This document shows positions 12,601-25,311 of a stretch of 64,000 nucleotides of DNA, one piece after another. The stretch is from the NCBI RefSeq assembly GCF_029227915.1, contig NC_079886.1, forward strand, positions 2,108,001-2,172,000, read 5' to 3'. Position numbers and translations under genes: made by a program. Under the pieces are notes generated by a model. The model ran no database searches. It worked only from the letters and a program-made list of their open reading frames with translations, and was not told where the DNA came from. Origin of the DNA: Hydractinia symbiolongicarpus. Its lineage: Eukaryota > Cnidaria > Hydrozoa > Anthoathecata > Hydractiniidae. Each line of letters opens with the position of its first letter. Position 1 is the first letter of the stretch.

Positions 12601-15600
12601 ACGCTGAATAAAAGAAGTTTAATCGCCGGCAAACGAAAACCCGCGATTTCCCGTAAATCCGGCACTCGGCCCGTATAGTCGAATGTATATAAAGAAAGTA
12701 GCCAGGGAGTAAACTCATTTCTCGAACGATTTTTTAAATTATTTTTTCACCACTAAAACGCATGAGACTTGTAGTTTTCAAAAATGTTTTTATTTTTGAT
12801 AAGACGCTGAATAAAAGAAGTTTAATCGCCGGCAAACGAAAACCCGCGAGTTCCCGTAAATCCGGTACTCGGCCCGTATAGTCAAAAGTATACAAAGAAA
12901 GTACTCAAGGAGTAAACTCATTTCCCGAACGATTTTTTAAATTATTTTTTCACCACTAAAACGCATGAGACTTGTAGTTTCCAAAAATGTTTTCATTTTT
13001 GATGAGACGCTAAATAAAAGAAGTTTAATGGCCGGCAAACGAAAACCCGCGATTTCCCGTAAATCCCGTACTCGGCCCGTATAGTCAAAAGTGTACAAAG
13101 AAAGTACCCAGGGAGTAAACTCATTTCCCAAACGATTTTTTAAATTATTTTTTCGCCACTAAAACGCAAGAGACTTGTAGTTTTCAAAAATGTTTTCATT
13201 TTTGATGAGACGCTAAATAAAAGAAGTTTAATCGCCGGCAAACGAAAACCCGCGATTTCCCGTAAATCCCGTACTCGGCCCGTATAGTCGAATGTATATA
13301 AAGAAAGTAGCCAGGGAGTAAACTCATTTCTCGAACGATTTTTTAAATTATTTTTTCACCACTAAAACGCATGAGACTTGTAGTTTTCAAAAATGTTTTC
13401 ATTTTTGATAAGACGCTGAATAAAAGAAGTTTAATCGCCGGCAAACGAAAACCCGCGAGTTCCCGTAAATCCGGTACTCGGCCCGTATAGTCAAAAGTAT
13501 ACAAAGAAAGTACTCAAGGAGTAAACTCATTTCCCGAACGATTTTTTAAATTATTTTTTCGCCACTAAAACGCATGAGACTTGTAGTTTTCAAAAATGTT
13601 TTCATTTTTGATAAGACGCTGAATAAAAGAAGTTTAATCGCCGGCAAACGAAAACCCGCGATTTCCTGTAAATCCCGGACTTATCCTGTATAGTCGAGTG
13701 TAAAAAGAAAGTACCAAGGAGTAAACTCATTCCCCGAACGATTTTGTAAATTATTTTTTAATCACAAAAACGGATGAGGCTTGTAGTTTTCAAAAATATT
13801 TTCATTTTTGATGAGACGCTGAATAAAAGAAGTTTAATTGCCGGCAAACGAAAACCCGCGATTTCCCGTAAATCCCGTACTCGGCCCGTATAGTCAAAAG
13901 TATACAAAGAAAGTACCCAGGGAGTAAACTCATTTCCCGAACGATTTTTTAAATTATTTTTTCGCCACTAAAACGCAAGAGACTTGTAGTTTTCAAAAAT
14001 GTTTTTATTTTTGATGAGACGCTAAATAAAAGAAGTTTAATCGCCGGCAAACGAAAACCCGCGATTTCCCGTAAATCCCGTACTCGGCCCGTATAGTCGA
14101 ATGTATATAAAGAAAGTAGCCAGGGAGTAAACTCATTTCCCGAACGATTTTTTAAATTATTTTTTCACCACTAAAACGCATGAGACTTGTAGTTTTCAAA
14201 AATGTTTTCATTTTTGATAAGACGCTGAATAAAAGAAGTTTAATCGCCGGCAAACGAAAACCCGCGAGTTCCCGTAAATCCGGTACTCGGCCCGTATAGT
14301 CAAAAGTATACAAAGAAAGTACTCAAGTAGTAAACTCATTTCCCGAACGATTTTTTAAATTATTTTTTCACCACTAAAGCGCATGAGACTTGTAGTTTTC
14401 AAAAATGTTTTCATTTTTGATGAGACGCTAAATAAAAGAAGTTTAATCGCCGGCAAACGAAAACCCGCGATTTCCCGTAAATCCGGTACTCGGCCCGTAT
14501 AGTCGAATGTATATAAAAAAATTACCCAGGGAGTAAACTCATTTCCCGAACGATTTTTTACATTATTTTTTCACCACTAAAACGCATGAGACTTGTAGTT
14601 TTTAAAAATGTTTTTATTTTTGATGAGACGCTAAATAAAAGAAGTTTTATCGCCGGCAAACGAAAACCCGCGATTTTCCGTAAATCCCGTACTCGGACCG
14701 TATAGTCAAATGTATATAAAAAAAGTAGCCAGGGAGTAAACTCATTTCCCGAACGATTTTTTAAATTATTTTTTCACCACTAAAACGCATGAGACTTGTA
14801 GTTTTCAAAAATGTTTTTATTTTTGATAAGACGCTGAATAAAAGAAGTTTAATCGCCGGCAAACGAAAACCCGCGAGTTCCCGTAAATCCGGTACTCGGC
14901 CCGTATAGTCAAAAGTATACAAAGAAAGTACTCAAGGAGTAAACTCATTTCCCGAACGATTTTTTAAATTATTTTTTCACCACTAAAACGCATGAGACTT
15001 GTAGTTTCCAAAAATGTTTTCATTTTTGATGAGACGCTAAATAAAAGAAGTTTAATGGCCGGCAAACGAAAACCCGCGATTTCCCGTAAATCCCGTACTC
15101 GGCCCGTATAGTCAAAAGTGTACAAAGAAAGTACCCAGGGAGTAAACTCATTTCCCAAACGATTTTTTAAATTATTTTTTCGCCACTAAAACGCAAGAGA
15201 CTTGTAGTTTTCAAAAATGTTTTCATTTTTGATGAGACGCTAAATAAAAGAAGTTTAATCGCCGGCAAACGAAAACCCGCGATTTCCCGTAAATCCCGTA
15301 CTCGGCCCGTATAGTCGAATGTATATAAAGAAAGTAGCCAGGGAGTAAACTCATTTCTCGAACGATTTTTTAAATTATTTTTTCACCACTAAAACGCATG
15401 AGACTTGTAGTTTTCAAAAATGTTTTCATTTTTGATAAGACGCTGAATAAAAGAAGTTTAATCGCCGGCAAACGAAAACCCGCGAGTTCCCGTAAATCCG
15501 GTACTCGGCCCGTATAGTCAAAAGTATACAAAGAAAGTACTCAAGGAGTAAACTCATTTCCCGAACGATTTTTTAAATTATTTTTTCGCCACTAAAACGC

Positions 15601-15760
15601 ATGAGACTTGTAGTTTTCAAAAATGTTTTCATTTTTGATAAGACGCTGAATAAAAGAAGTTTAATCGCCGGCAAACGAAAACCCGCGATTTCCTGTAAAT
15701 CCCGGACTTATCCTGTATAGTCGAGTGTAAAAAGAAAGTACCAAGGAGTAAACTCATTCC
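6606..15760 (+). repeat. Scattered 200-bp short monomers
   Basis: Units with GTGTAAAAAGAAAGTACCAAGG are 3 bp shorter than usual (GACTT at 9322 to GGCTT at 9522 is 200 bp). They are at about 6606, 7821, 9442, 10454, 13699 and 15725 and nowhere else that I saw, so one deleted unit was spread locally by HOR duplication. Confidence 0.65.
7757..11889 (+). repeat. Nested 13-mer and 5-mer duplications
   Basis: The variant GACACTAAAT lies at 8141, 9762 and 10774, and GACTTTTAG at 9119, 10131 and 11752. Segment 7757-9256 repeats at 10390-11889 (spacing 2633 bp, 13 units), and 8773-9784 repeats in tandem at 9785-10796 (1012 bp, 5 units). The two spacings overlap, so a 5-mer exchange and an 8-mer exchange (1621 bp) appear superimposed. 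Confidence 0.7.
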
Positions 15761-16843
15761 CCGAACGATTTTGTAAATTATTTTTTAATCACAAAAACGG
15801 ATGAGGCTTGTAGTTTTCAAAAATATTTTCATTTTTGATGAGACGCTGAATAAAAGAAGTTTAATTGCCGGCAAACGAAAACCCGCGATTTCCCGTAAAT
15901 CCCGTACTCGGCCCGTATAGTCAAAAGTATACAAAGAAAGTACCCAGGGAGTAAACTCATTTCCCGAACGATTTTTTAAATTATTTTTTCGCCACTAAAA
16001 CGCAAGAGACTTGTAGTTTTCAAAAATGTTTTTATTTTTGATGAGACGCTAAATAAAAGAAGTTTAATCGCCGGCAAACGAAAACCCGCGATTTCCCGTA
16101 AATCCCGTACTCGGCCCGTATAGTCGAATGTATATAAAGAAAGTAGCCAGGGAGTAAACTCATTTCCCGAACGATTTTTTAAATTATTTTTTCACCACTA
16201 AAACGCATGAGACTTGTAGTTTTCAAAAATGTTTTCATTTTTGATAAGACGCTGAATAAAAGAAGTTTAATCGCCGGCAAACGAAAACCCGCGAGTTCCC
16301 GTAAATCCGGTACTCGGCCCGTATAGTCAAAAGTATACAAAGAAAGTACTCAAGTAGTAAACTCATTTCCCGAACGATTTTTTAAATTATTTTTTCACCA
16401 CTAAAGCGCATGAGACTTGTAGTTTTCAAAAATGTTTTCATTTTTGATGAGACGCTAAATAAAAGAAGTTTAATCGCCGGCAAACGAAAACCCGCGATTT
16501 CCCGTAAATCCGGTACTCGGCCCGTATAGTCGAATGTATATAAAAAAATTACCCAGGGAGTAAACTCATTTCCCGAACGATTTTTTACATTATTTTTTCA
16601 CCACTAAAACGCATGAGACTTGTAGTTTTTAAAAATGTTTTTATTTTTGATGAGACGCTAAATAAAAGAAGTTTTATCGCCGGCAAACGAAAACCCGCGA
16701 TTTTCCGTAAATCCCGTACTCGGACCGTATAGTCAAATGTATATAAAAAAAGTAGCCAGGGAGTAAACTCATTTCCCGAACGATTTTTTAAATTATTTTT
16801 TCACCACTAAAACGCATGAGACTTGTAGTTTTCAAAAATGTTT
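12730..16843 (+). repeat. 10-mer HOR, 2027 bp, two near-identical copies
   Basis: Copies are about 12730-14756 and 14757-16783, with the match lasting to about 16843. Marker pairs spaced exactly 2027 bp include TTTTCGCCACTAAAACGCATG (13561/15588) and the shared TCACAAAAACGGATG variant. Almost no differences are visible between the copies, apart from one or two substitutions, so this is a recent event. Confidence 0.85.
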
Positions 16844-18234
16844 TCATTTTTGATAAGACGCTGAATAAAAGAAGTTTAATCGCCGGCAAACGAAAACTCG
16901 CGAGTTCCCGTAAATCCGGTACTCGGGCCGTATAGTCTAAAGTATACAAAGAAAGTACTCAAGGAGTAAACTCATTTCCCGAACGATTTTTTAAATTATT
17001 TTTTCACCACTAAAACCCATGAGACTTGTAGTTTTCAAAAATGTTTTCATTTTTGATGAGACGCTAAATAAAAGAAGTTTAATCGCCGGCAAACCAAAAC
17101 CCGCGATTTCCCGTAAATCCCGTACTCGGCCCGTATAGTCGAATGTATATAAAAAAAGTACCCAGGGAGTAAACTCATTTCCCGAACGATTTTTTAAATT
17201 ATTTTTTCACCACTAAAACGCATGAGACTTTTAGTTTTCAAAAATGTTTTCATTTTTGATAAGACGCTGAATAAAAGAAGTTTAATCGCCGGCAAACGAA
17301 AACCCGCGATTTCCCGTAAATCCGGTACTCGGCCCGTATAGTCAAAAGTATACAAAGAAAGTACCCAGAGTGTAAACTCATTTCCCGAACGATTTTTTAA
17401 ATTATTTTTTCACCACTAAAACGCATGAGAGTTGTAGTTTTCAAAAATGTTTTCATTTTTGATGAGACGCTGAATAGAAGAAGTTTAATCGCCGGCAAAC
17501 GAAAACCCGCGATTTCCTGTAAATCCCGGACTTATCCTGTATAGTCGAGTGTATAAAAGAAAGTACCCAAGGAGTAAACTCATTTCCCGAACGATTTTGT
17601 AAATTATTTTTTAATCACTAAAACGGATGAGGCTTGTAGTTTTCAAAAATATTTTCATTTTTGATGAGACGCTGAATAAAAGAAGTTTAATTGCCGGCAA
17701 ACGAAAACCCGCGATTTCCCGTAAATCCCGTACTCGGCCCGTATAGTCAAAAGTGTACAAAGAAAGTACCCAGGGAGTAAACTCATTTCCCGAACGATTT
17801 TTTACATTATTTTTTCACCACTAAAACGCATGAGACTTGTAGTTTTCAAAAATGTTTTCATTTTTGATAAGACGCTGAATAAAAGAAGTTTAATCGCCGG
17901 CAAACGAAAACCCGCGATTTCCCGTAAATCCGGCACTCGGCCCGTATAGTCGAATGTATAAAAAGAAAGTAGCCAGGAAGTAAACTCATTTCCCGAACGA
18001 TTTTTTAAATTATTTTTTCACCACTAAAACGCATGAGACTTGTAGTTTTCAAAAATGTTTTCATTTTTGATAAGACGCTAAATAAAAGAAGTTTAATCGC
18101 CGGCAAACGAAAACCCGCGATTTCCCGTAAATCCGGTACTCGGCCCTTATAGTCGAATGTATATAAAGAAAGTAGCCAGGGAGTAAAGTCATTTCCCGAA
18201 CGATTTTTTAAATTATTTTTTCACCACTAAAACG

Positions 18235-19452
18235 CATGGGACTTGTAGTTTTTAAAAATGTTTTCATTTTTGATAAGACGCTGAATAAAAGAAGTTTAAT
18301 CGCCGGCACACGAAAACCCGCGAGTTCCCGTAAATCCGGTACTCGGCCCGTATAGTCAAAAGTATACAAAGAAAGTACTCAAGGAGTAAACTCATTTCCC
18401 GAACGATTTTTTAAATTATTTTTTCACCACTAAAACGCACGATACTTGTAGTTTTCAAAAATGTTTTCATTTTTGATGAGACGCTAAATAAAAGAAGTTT
18501 AATCGCCGGCAAACGAAAACCAGCGATTTCCTGTAAATCCCGTACTCGGCCCGTATAGTCGAATGTAGATAAAAAAAGTACCCAGGGAGTAAACTCAATT
18601 CCCGAACGATTTTTTACATTATTTTTTCACCACTAAAACGCATGTGACTTGTAGTTTTCAAAAATGTTTTCATTTTTGATAAGACGCTGAATAAAAGAAG
18701 TTTAATCGCCGGCAAACGAAAACCCGCGATTTCCCGTAAATGCGGTACTCGGCCCGTATAGTCAAAAGTATACAAAGAAAGTACCCAGGGTGTAAACTCA
18801 TTTCCCGAACAATTTTTTAAATTATTTTTTCACCACTAAAACGCATGGGACTTGTAGTTTTCAAAAATGTTTTCATTTTTGATGAGACGCTGAATAAAAG
18901 AAGTTTAATCGCCGGCACACGAAAACCCGCGAGTTCCCGTAAATCCGGTACTCGGCCCGTATAGTCAAAAGTATACAAAGAAAGTACTCAAGGAGTAAAC
19001 TCATTTCCCGAACGATTTTTTAAATTATTTTTTCACCACTAAAACGCACGAGACTTGTAGTTTTCAAAAATGTTTTCATTTTTGATGAGACGCTAAATAA
19101 AAGAAGTTTAATCGCCGGCAAACGAAAACCCGCGATTTCCTGTAAATCCCGTACTCGGCCCGTATAGTCGAATGTAGATAAAAAAAGTACCCAGGGAGTA
19201 AACTCAATTCCCGAACGATTTTTTACATTATTTTTTCACCACTAAAACGCATGAGACTTGTAGTTTTCAAAAATGTTTTCATTTTTGATAAGACGCTGAA
19301 TAAAAGAAGTTTAATCGCCGGCAAACGAAAACCCGCGATTTCCCGTAAATCCGGTACTCGGCCCGTATAGTCAAAAGTATACAAAGAAAGTACCCAGGGT
19401 GTAAACTCATTTCCCGAACAATTTTTTAAATTATTTTTTCACCACTAAAACG
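18235..19452 (+). repeat. 3-mer HOR, 609 bp, two copies
   Basis: The private variant CGCCGGCACACG is at 18301 and 18910. The following TGTAGATAAA and CTCAATTCCC units repeat in the same order. Copies are about 18235-18843 and 18844-19452. Confidence 0.7.
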
Positions 19453-19539
19453 CATGAGACTTGTAAATTTCAAAAATGTTTTCATTTTTGATGAAACGCT
19501 GAATAAAAGAAGTTTAATCGCCGGCAAACGAAAACCCGC

Positions 19540-19950
19540 GATTTCCTGTAAATCCGGTACTCGGCCCGTATAGTCAAAAGTGTACAAAGAAAGTTCCCAG
19601 GGAGTAAACTCATTTCCCGAACGATTTTTTACATTATTTTTTCACCACTAAAACGCATGAGAATTGTAGTTTTCAAAAATGTTTTCATTTTTGATAAGAC
19701 GCTGAATAAAAGAAGTTTAATCGCCGGCAAACGAAAACCCGCGATTTCCTGTAAATCCGGTACTCGGCCCGTATAGTCAAAAGTGTACAAAGAAAGTTCC
19801 CAGGGAGTAAACTCATTTCCCGAACGATTTTTTAAATTATTTTTTCACCACTAAAACGCAAGAGACTTGTAGTTTTCAAAAATGTTTTCATTTTTGATGA
19901 GACGCTAAATAAAAGAAGTTTAATCGCCGGCAAACGAAAACCCGCGATTT
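19540..19950 (+). repeat. Single-monomer duplication
   Basis: Two successive units share CCTGTAAATCCGGTACTCGG followed by GTGTACAAAGAAAGTTCCC, spaced about 203 bp (19546 and 19749). The AAGTTCCC variant is otherwise rare. Confidence 0.55.
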
Positions 19951-20869
19951 CCCGTAAATCCCGTACTCGGCCCGTATAGTCGAATGTATATAAAGAAAGT
20001 AGCCAGGGAGTAAACTTATTTCCCGAACGATTTTTTAAATTATTTTTTCACCACTAAAACGCATGAGACTTGTAGTTTTCAAAAATGTTTTCATTTTTGA
20101 TAAGACGCTGAATAAAAGAAGTTTAATCGCCGGCAAACGAAAACCCGCGAGTTCCCGTAAATCCGGTACTCGGCCCGTATAGTCAAAAGTATACAAAGAA
20201 AGTACTCAAGGAGTAAACTCATTTCCCGAACGATTTTTTAAATTATTTTTTCACCACTAAAACGCATGAGACTTGTAGTTTTCAAAAATGTTTTCATTTT
20301 TGATGAGACGCTAAATAAAAGAAGTTTAATCGCCGGCAAACGAAAACCCGCGATTTCCCGTAAATCCCGTACTCGGCCCGTATAGTCGAATGTATATAAA
20401 AAAAGTACCCAGGGAGTAAACTCATTTCCCGAACGATTTTTTACATTATTTTTTCACCACTAAAACGCAAGAGACTTGTAGTTTTCAAAAATGTTTTCCT
20501 TTTTGATAAGACGCTAAATAAAAGAAGTTTAATCGCCGGCAAACGAAAACCCGCGACTTCCCGTAAATCCCGTACTCGGCCCGTATAGTCGAATGTATAT
20601 AAAAAAAGTACCCAGGGAGTAAACTCATTTCCCGAACGATTTTTTACATTATTTTTTCACCACTAAAACGCATGAGACTTGTAGTTTTCAAAAATGTTTT
20701 CATTTTTGATAAGACGCTGAATAAAAGAAGTTTAATCGCCGGCAAACGAAAACCCGCGATTTCCCGTAAATCCCATAATTGGCCCGTATAGTCAAAGGTG
20801 TACAAAGAAAGTACCCAGGGAGTAAACTCATTTCCCGAACGATTTTTTAAATTATTTTTTCACCACTAA

Positions 20870-22080
20870 AACGCAAGAGACTTGTAGTTTTCAAAAATGT
20901 TTTCATTTTTGATGAGACGCTAAATAAAAGAAGTTTAATCGCCGGCAAACGAAAACCCGCGACTTCCCGTAAATCCCGTACTCGGCCCGTATAGTCGAAT
21001 GTATATAAAAAAAGTACCCAGGGAGTAAACTCATTTCCCGAACGATTTTTTACATTATTTTTTCACCACTAAAACGCATGAGACTTGTAGTTTTCAAAAA
21101 TGTTTTCATTTTTGATAAGACGCTGAATAAAAGAAAATTAATCGCCGGCAAACGAAAACCCGCGATTTCCCGTAAATCCCGGACTCGGCCCATATAGTCA
21201 AAAGTATACAAAGAAAGTACCCAGGGTGTAAACTCATTTCCCGAACGATTTTTTAAATTATTTTTTCACCACTAAAACGCATGAAACTTGTAGTTTTTAA
21301 AAATGTTTTCATTTTTGATGAGACGCTGAATAAAAGAAGTTTAATCGCCGGCAAACGAAAACCCGCGATTTCCTGTAAATCCCGGACTTGTCCCGTATAG
21401 TCGAATGTATAAAAGAAAGTACCCAGGGAGTAAACTCATTTCCCGACCGATTTTGTAAATTATTTTTTCACCACTAAAACGCAAGAGACTTGTAGTTTTC
21501 AAAAATGTTTTCATTTTTGATGAGACGCTAAATAAAAGAAGTTTAATCGCCGGCAAACGAAAACCCGCGACTTCCCGTAAATCCCGTACTCGGCCCGTAT
21601 AGTCGAATGTATATAAAAAAAGTACCCAGGGAGTAAACTCATTTCCCGAACGATTTTTTACATTATTTTTTCACCACTAAAACGCATGAGACTTGTAGTT
21701 TTCAAAAATGTTTTCATTTTTGATAAGACGCTGAATAAAAGAAAAATAATCGCCGGCAAACGAAAACCCGCGATTTCCCGTAAATCCCGGACTCGGCCCA
21801 TATAGTCAAAAGTATACAAAGAAAGTACCCAGGGTGTAAACTCATTTCCCGAACGATTTTTTAAATTATTTTTTCACCACTAAAACGAATGAAACTTGTA
21901 GTTTTCAAAAATGTTTTCATTTTTGATGAGACGCTGAATAAAAGAAGTTTAATCGCCGGCAAACGAAAACCCGCGATTTCCTGTAAATCCCGGACTTGTC
22001 CCGTATAGTCGAATGTATAAAAGAAAGTACCCAGGGAGTAAACTCATTTCCCGACCGATTTTGTAAATTATTTTTTAATC
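20870..22080 (+). repeat. 3-mer HOR, 608 bp, two copies
   Basis: Rare AAAGAAAATTAATCG (21131) and AAAGAAAAATAATCG (about 21739) are one period apart, as are the GACTTGTCCCG and CCCGACCGATTTTG units. Copies are about 20870-21477 and 21478-22080. A looser 811-bp (4-mer) match continues to about 23130. Confidence 0.65.
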
Positions 22081-22501
22081 ACTAAAACCGATGAGGCTTG
22101 TAGTTTTCAAAAATATTTTCATTTTTGATGAGACGCTGAATAAAAGAAGTTTAATCGCCGGCAAACGAAAACCAGCGATTTCCCGTAAATCCCGTACTCG
22201 GCCCGTATAGTCAAAAGTATACAAAGAAAGTACTCAAGGAGTAAACTCATCTCCCGAACGATTTTTTAAATTATTTTTTCACCAGTAAAACGCATGAGAC
22301 TTGTAGTTTTCAAAAATGTTTTCATTTTTGATGAGACGCTAAATAAAAGAAGTTTAATCGCCGGCAAACGAAAACCCGCGACTTCCCGTAAATCCCGTAC
22401 TCGGCCCGTATAGTCGAATGTATATAAAAAAAGTACCCAGGAAGTAAACTCATTTCCCGAACGATTTTTTACATTATTTTTTCACCACTAAAACGCATGA
22501 G

Positions 22502-25311
22502 ACTTGTAGTTTTCAAAAATGTTTTCATTTTTGATAAGACGCTGAATAAAAGAAGTTTAATCGCCGGCAAACGAAAACCCGCGATTTCCCGTAAATCCCG
22601 GACTCGGCCCATATAGTCAAAAGTATACAAAGAAAGTACCCAGGGTGTAAACTCATTTCCCGAACGATTTTTTAAATTATTTTTTCACCACTAAAACGCA
22701 TGAAACTTGTAGTTTTCAAAAATGTTTTCATTTTTGATGAGACGCTGAATAAAAGAAGTTTAATCGCCGGCAAACGAAAACCCGCGATTTCCTGTAAATC
22801 CCGGACTTGTCCCGTATAGTCGAATGTATAAAAGAAAGTACCCAGGGAGTAAACTCATTTCCCGACCGATTTTGTAAATTATTTTTTAATCACTAAAACG
22901 GATGAGGCTTGTAGTTTTCAAAAATATTTTCATTTTTGATGAGACGCTGAATAAAAGAAGTTTAATCGCCGGCAAACGAAAACCAGCGATTTCCCGTAAA
23001 TCCCGTACTCGGCCCGTATAGTCAAAAGTATACAAAGAAAGTACTCAAGGAGTAAACTCATTTCCCGAACGATTTTTTAAATTATTTTTTCACCAGTAAA
23101 ACGCATGAGACTTGTAGTTTTCAAAAATATTTTCATTTTTGATGAGACGCTAAATAAAAGAAGTTTAATCGCCGGCAAACGAAAACCCGCGATTTCCCGT
23201 AAATCCCGTACTCGGCCCATATAGTCAAAAGTATACAAAGAAAGTACCCAGGGAGTAAACTCATTTCCCGAACGATTTTTTAAATTATTTTTTCACCACT
23301 AAAACGCATGAGACTTGTAGTTTTAAAAATGTTTTCATTTTTGATGAGACGCTGATTAAAAGAAGTTTATTCGCCGGCAAACGAAAACCCGCGATTTCCT
23401 GTAAATCCCGGACTTGGCCCGTATAGTCGAATGTATAAAAGAAAGTACCCAAGGAGTAAACTCATTTCCCGAACGATTTTGTAAATTATTTTTTAATCAC
23501 TAAAACGGATAAGACTTGTAGTTTTCAAAAATATTTTCATGGTTGATGAGACGCTGAATAAAAGAAGTTTAATCGCCGGCAAAGGAAAACCAGCGATTTC
23601 CCGTGAATGCCGTACTCGGCCCGTATAGTCGAATGTATATAAAAAAAGTACCCAGGGAGTAAACTCATTTCCCGAACGATTTTTTACATTATTTTTTCAC
23701 CAGTAAAACGCATGAGACTTGTAGTTTTTAAAAATGTTTTCATTTTTGATGAGACGCTAAATAAATGAAGTTTATTCGCCGGCAAACGAAAACCCGCGAT
23801 TTTCCCTAAATCCCGGACTCGGCCCGTATAATCAAAATTATACAAAGAAAGTACCCAGGGAGTAAACTCATTTCCCGAACGATTTTTTAAATTATTTTTT
23901 CACCACTAAAACGCATGACACTTGTAGTTTTCAAAAATGTTTTCATTTTTGATGAAACGCTAAATAAAAGAAGTTTAATCGCCGGCAAACGAAAACCCGC
24001 GATTTCCCGTAAATCCCGGACACGACCCGTATAATCAAAAGTATACAAAGAGAGTACCCAGGGAGTAAACTCATTTCCCGAACGATTTTTTAAATCATTT
24101 TTTCACCACTAAAACGCATGACACTTGTAGTTTTCAAAAATGTTTTCATTTTTGATAAGACGCTGAATAAAAGAAGTTTAATCGCCGGCAAACGAAAACC
24201 CGCGATTTCCCGTAAATCCCGGACTCGGCCCATATAGTCAAAAGTATACAAAGAAAGTACCCAGGGTGTAAACTCATTTCCCGAACGATTTTTTAAATTA
24301 TTTTTTCACCACTAAAACGCATGAAACTTGTAGTTTTCAAAAATGTTTTCATTTTTGATGAGACGCTGAATAAAAGAAGTTTAATCGCCGGCAAACGAAA
24401 ACCCGCGATTTCCTGTAAATCCCGGACTTGTCCCGTATAGTCGAATGTATAAAAGAAAGTACCCAGGGAGTAAACTCATTTCCCGACCGATTTTGTAAAT
24501 TATTTTTTAATCACTAAAACGGATGAGGCTTGTAGTTTTCAAAAATATTTTCATTTTTGATGAGACGCTGAATAAAAGAAGTTTAATCGCCGGCAAACGA
24601 AAACCAGCGATTTCCCGTAAATCCCGTACTCGGCCCGTATAGTCAAAAGTATACAAAGAAAGTACTCAAGGAGTAAACTCATTTCCTGAACGATTTTTTA
24701 AATTATTTTTTCACCAGTAAAACGCATGAGACTTGTAGTTTTCATAAATATTTTCATTTTTGATGAGACGCTAAATAAAAGAAGTTTAATCGCCGGCAAA
24801 CGAAAACCCGCGATTTCCCGTAAATCCCGTACTCGGCCCATATAGTCAAAAGTATACAAAGAAAGTACCCAGGGAGTAAACTCATTTCCCGAACGATTTT
24901 TTAAATTATTTTTTCACCACTAAAACGCATGAGACTTGTAGTTTTAAAAATGTTTTCATTTTTGATGAGACGCTGATTAAAAGAAGTTTATTCGCCGGCA
25001 AACGAAAACCCGCGATTTCCTGTAAATCCCGGACTTGGCCCGTATAGTCGAATGTATAAAAGAAAGTACCCAAGGAGTAAACTCATTTCCCGAACGATTT
25101 TGTAAATTATTTTTTAATCACTAAAACGGATAAGACTTGTAGTTTTCAAAAATATTTTCATGGTTGATGAGACGCTGAATAAAAGAAGTTTAATCGCCGG
25201 CAAAGGAAAACCAGCGATTTCCCGTGAATGCCGTACTCGGCCCGTATAGTCGAATGTATATAAAAAAAGTACCCAGGGAGTAAACTCATTTCCCGAACGA
25301 TTTTTTACATT
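22502..25311 (+). repeat. 6-monomer block repeated at 8-mer spacing (1621 bp)
   Basis: 22502-23690 matches 24123-25311 closely. Markers include GACTCGGCCCATATAG (22601/24222) and TCATGGTTGATGAG (23541/25162). Two monomers, about 23691-24122, lie between the copies and include the GGACACGACCCGTATAATC variant. Confidence 0.75.

Larger units (their letters stand above)
1..20300. repeat. Left satellite domain
   Basis: Defined by variants GCGAGTTCCC, GTAGCCAGGGAG, AAAAATTACCCAGG and TGTAGATAAA. These stop near 20.2 kb and are absent until about 46.5 kb. Internal blocks of 3, 5, 8 and 10 monomers are duplicated. It also carries 200-bp units with the GTGTAAAAAG / TACCAAGG deletion. Confidence 0.7.
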
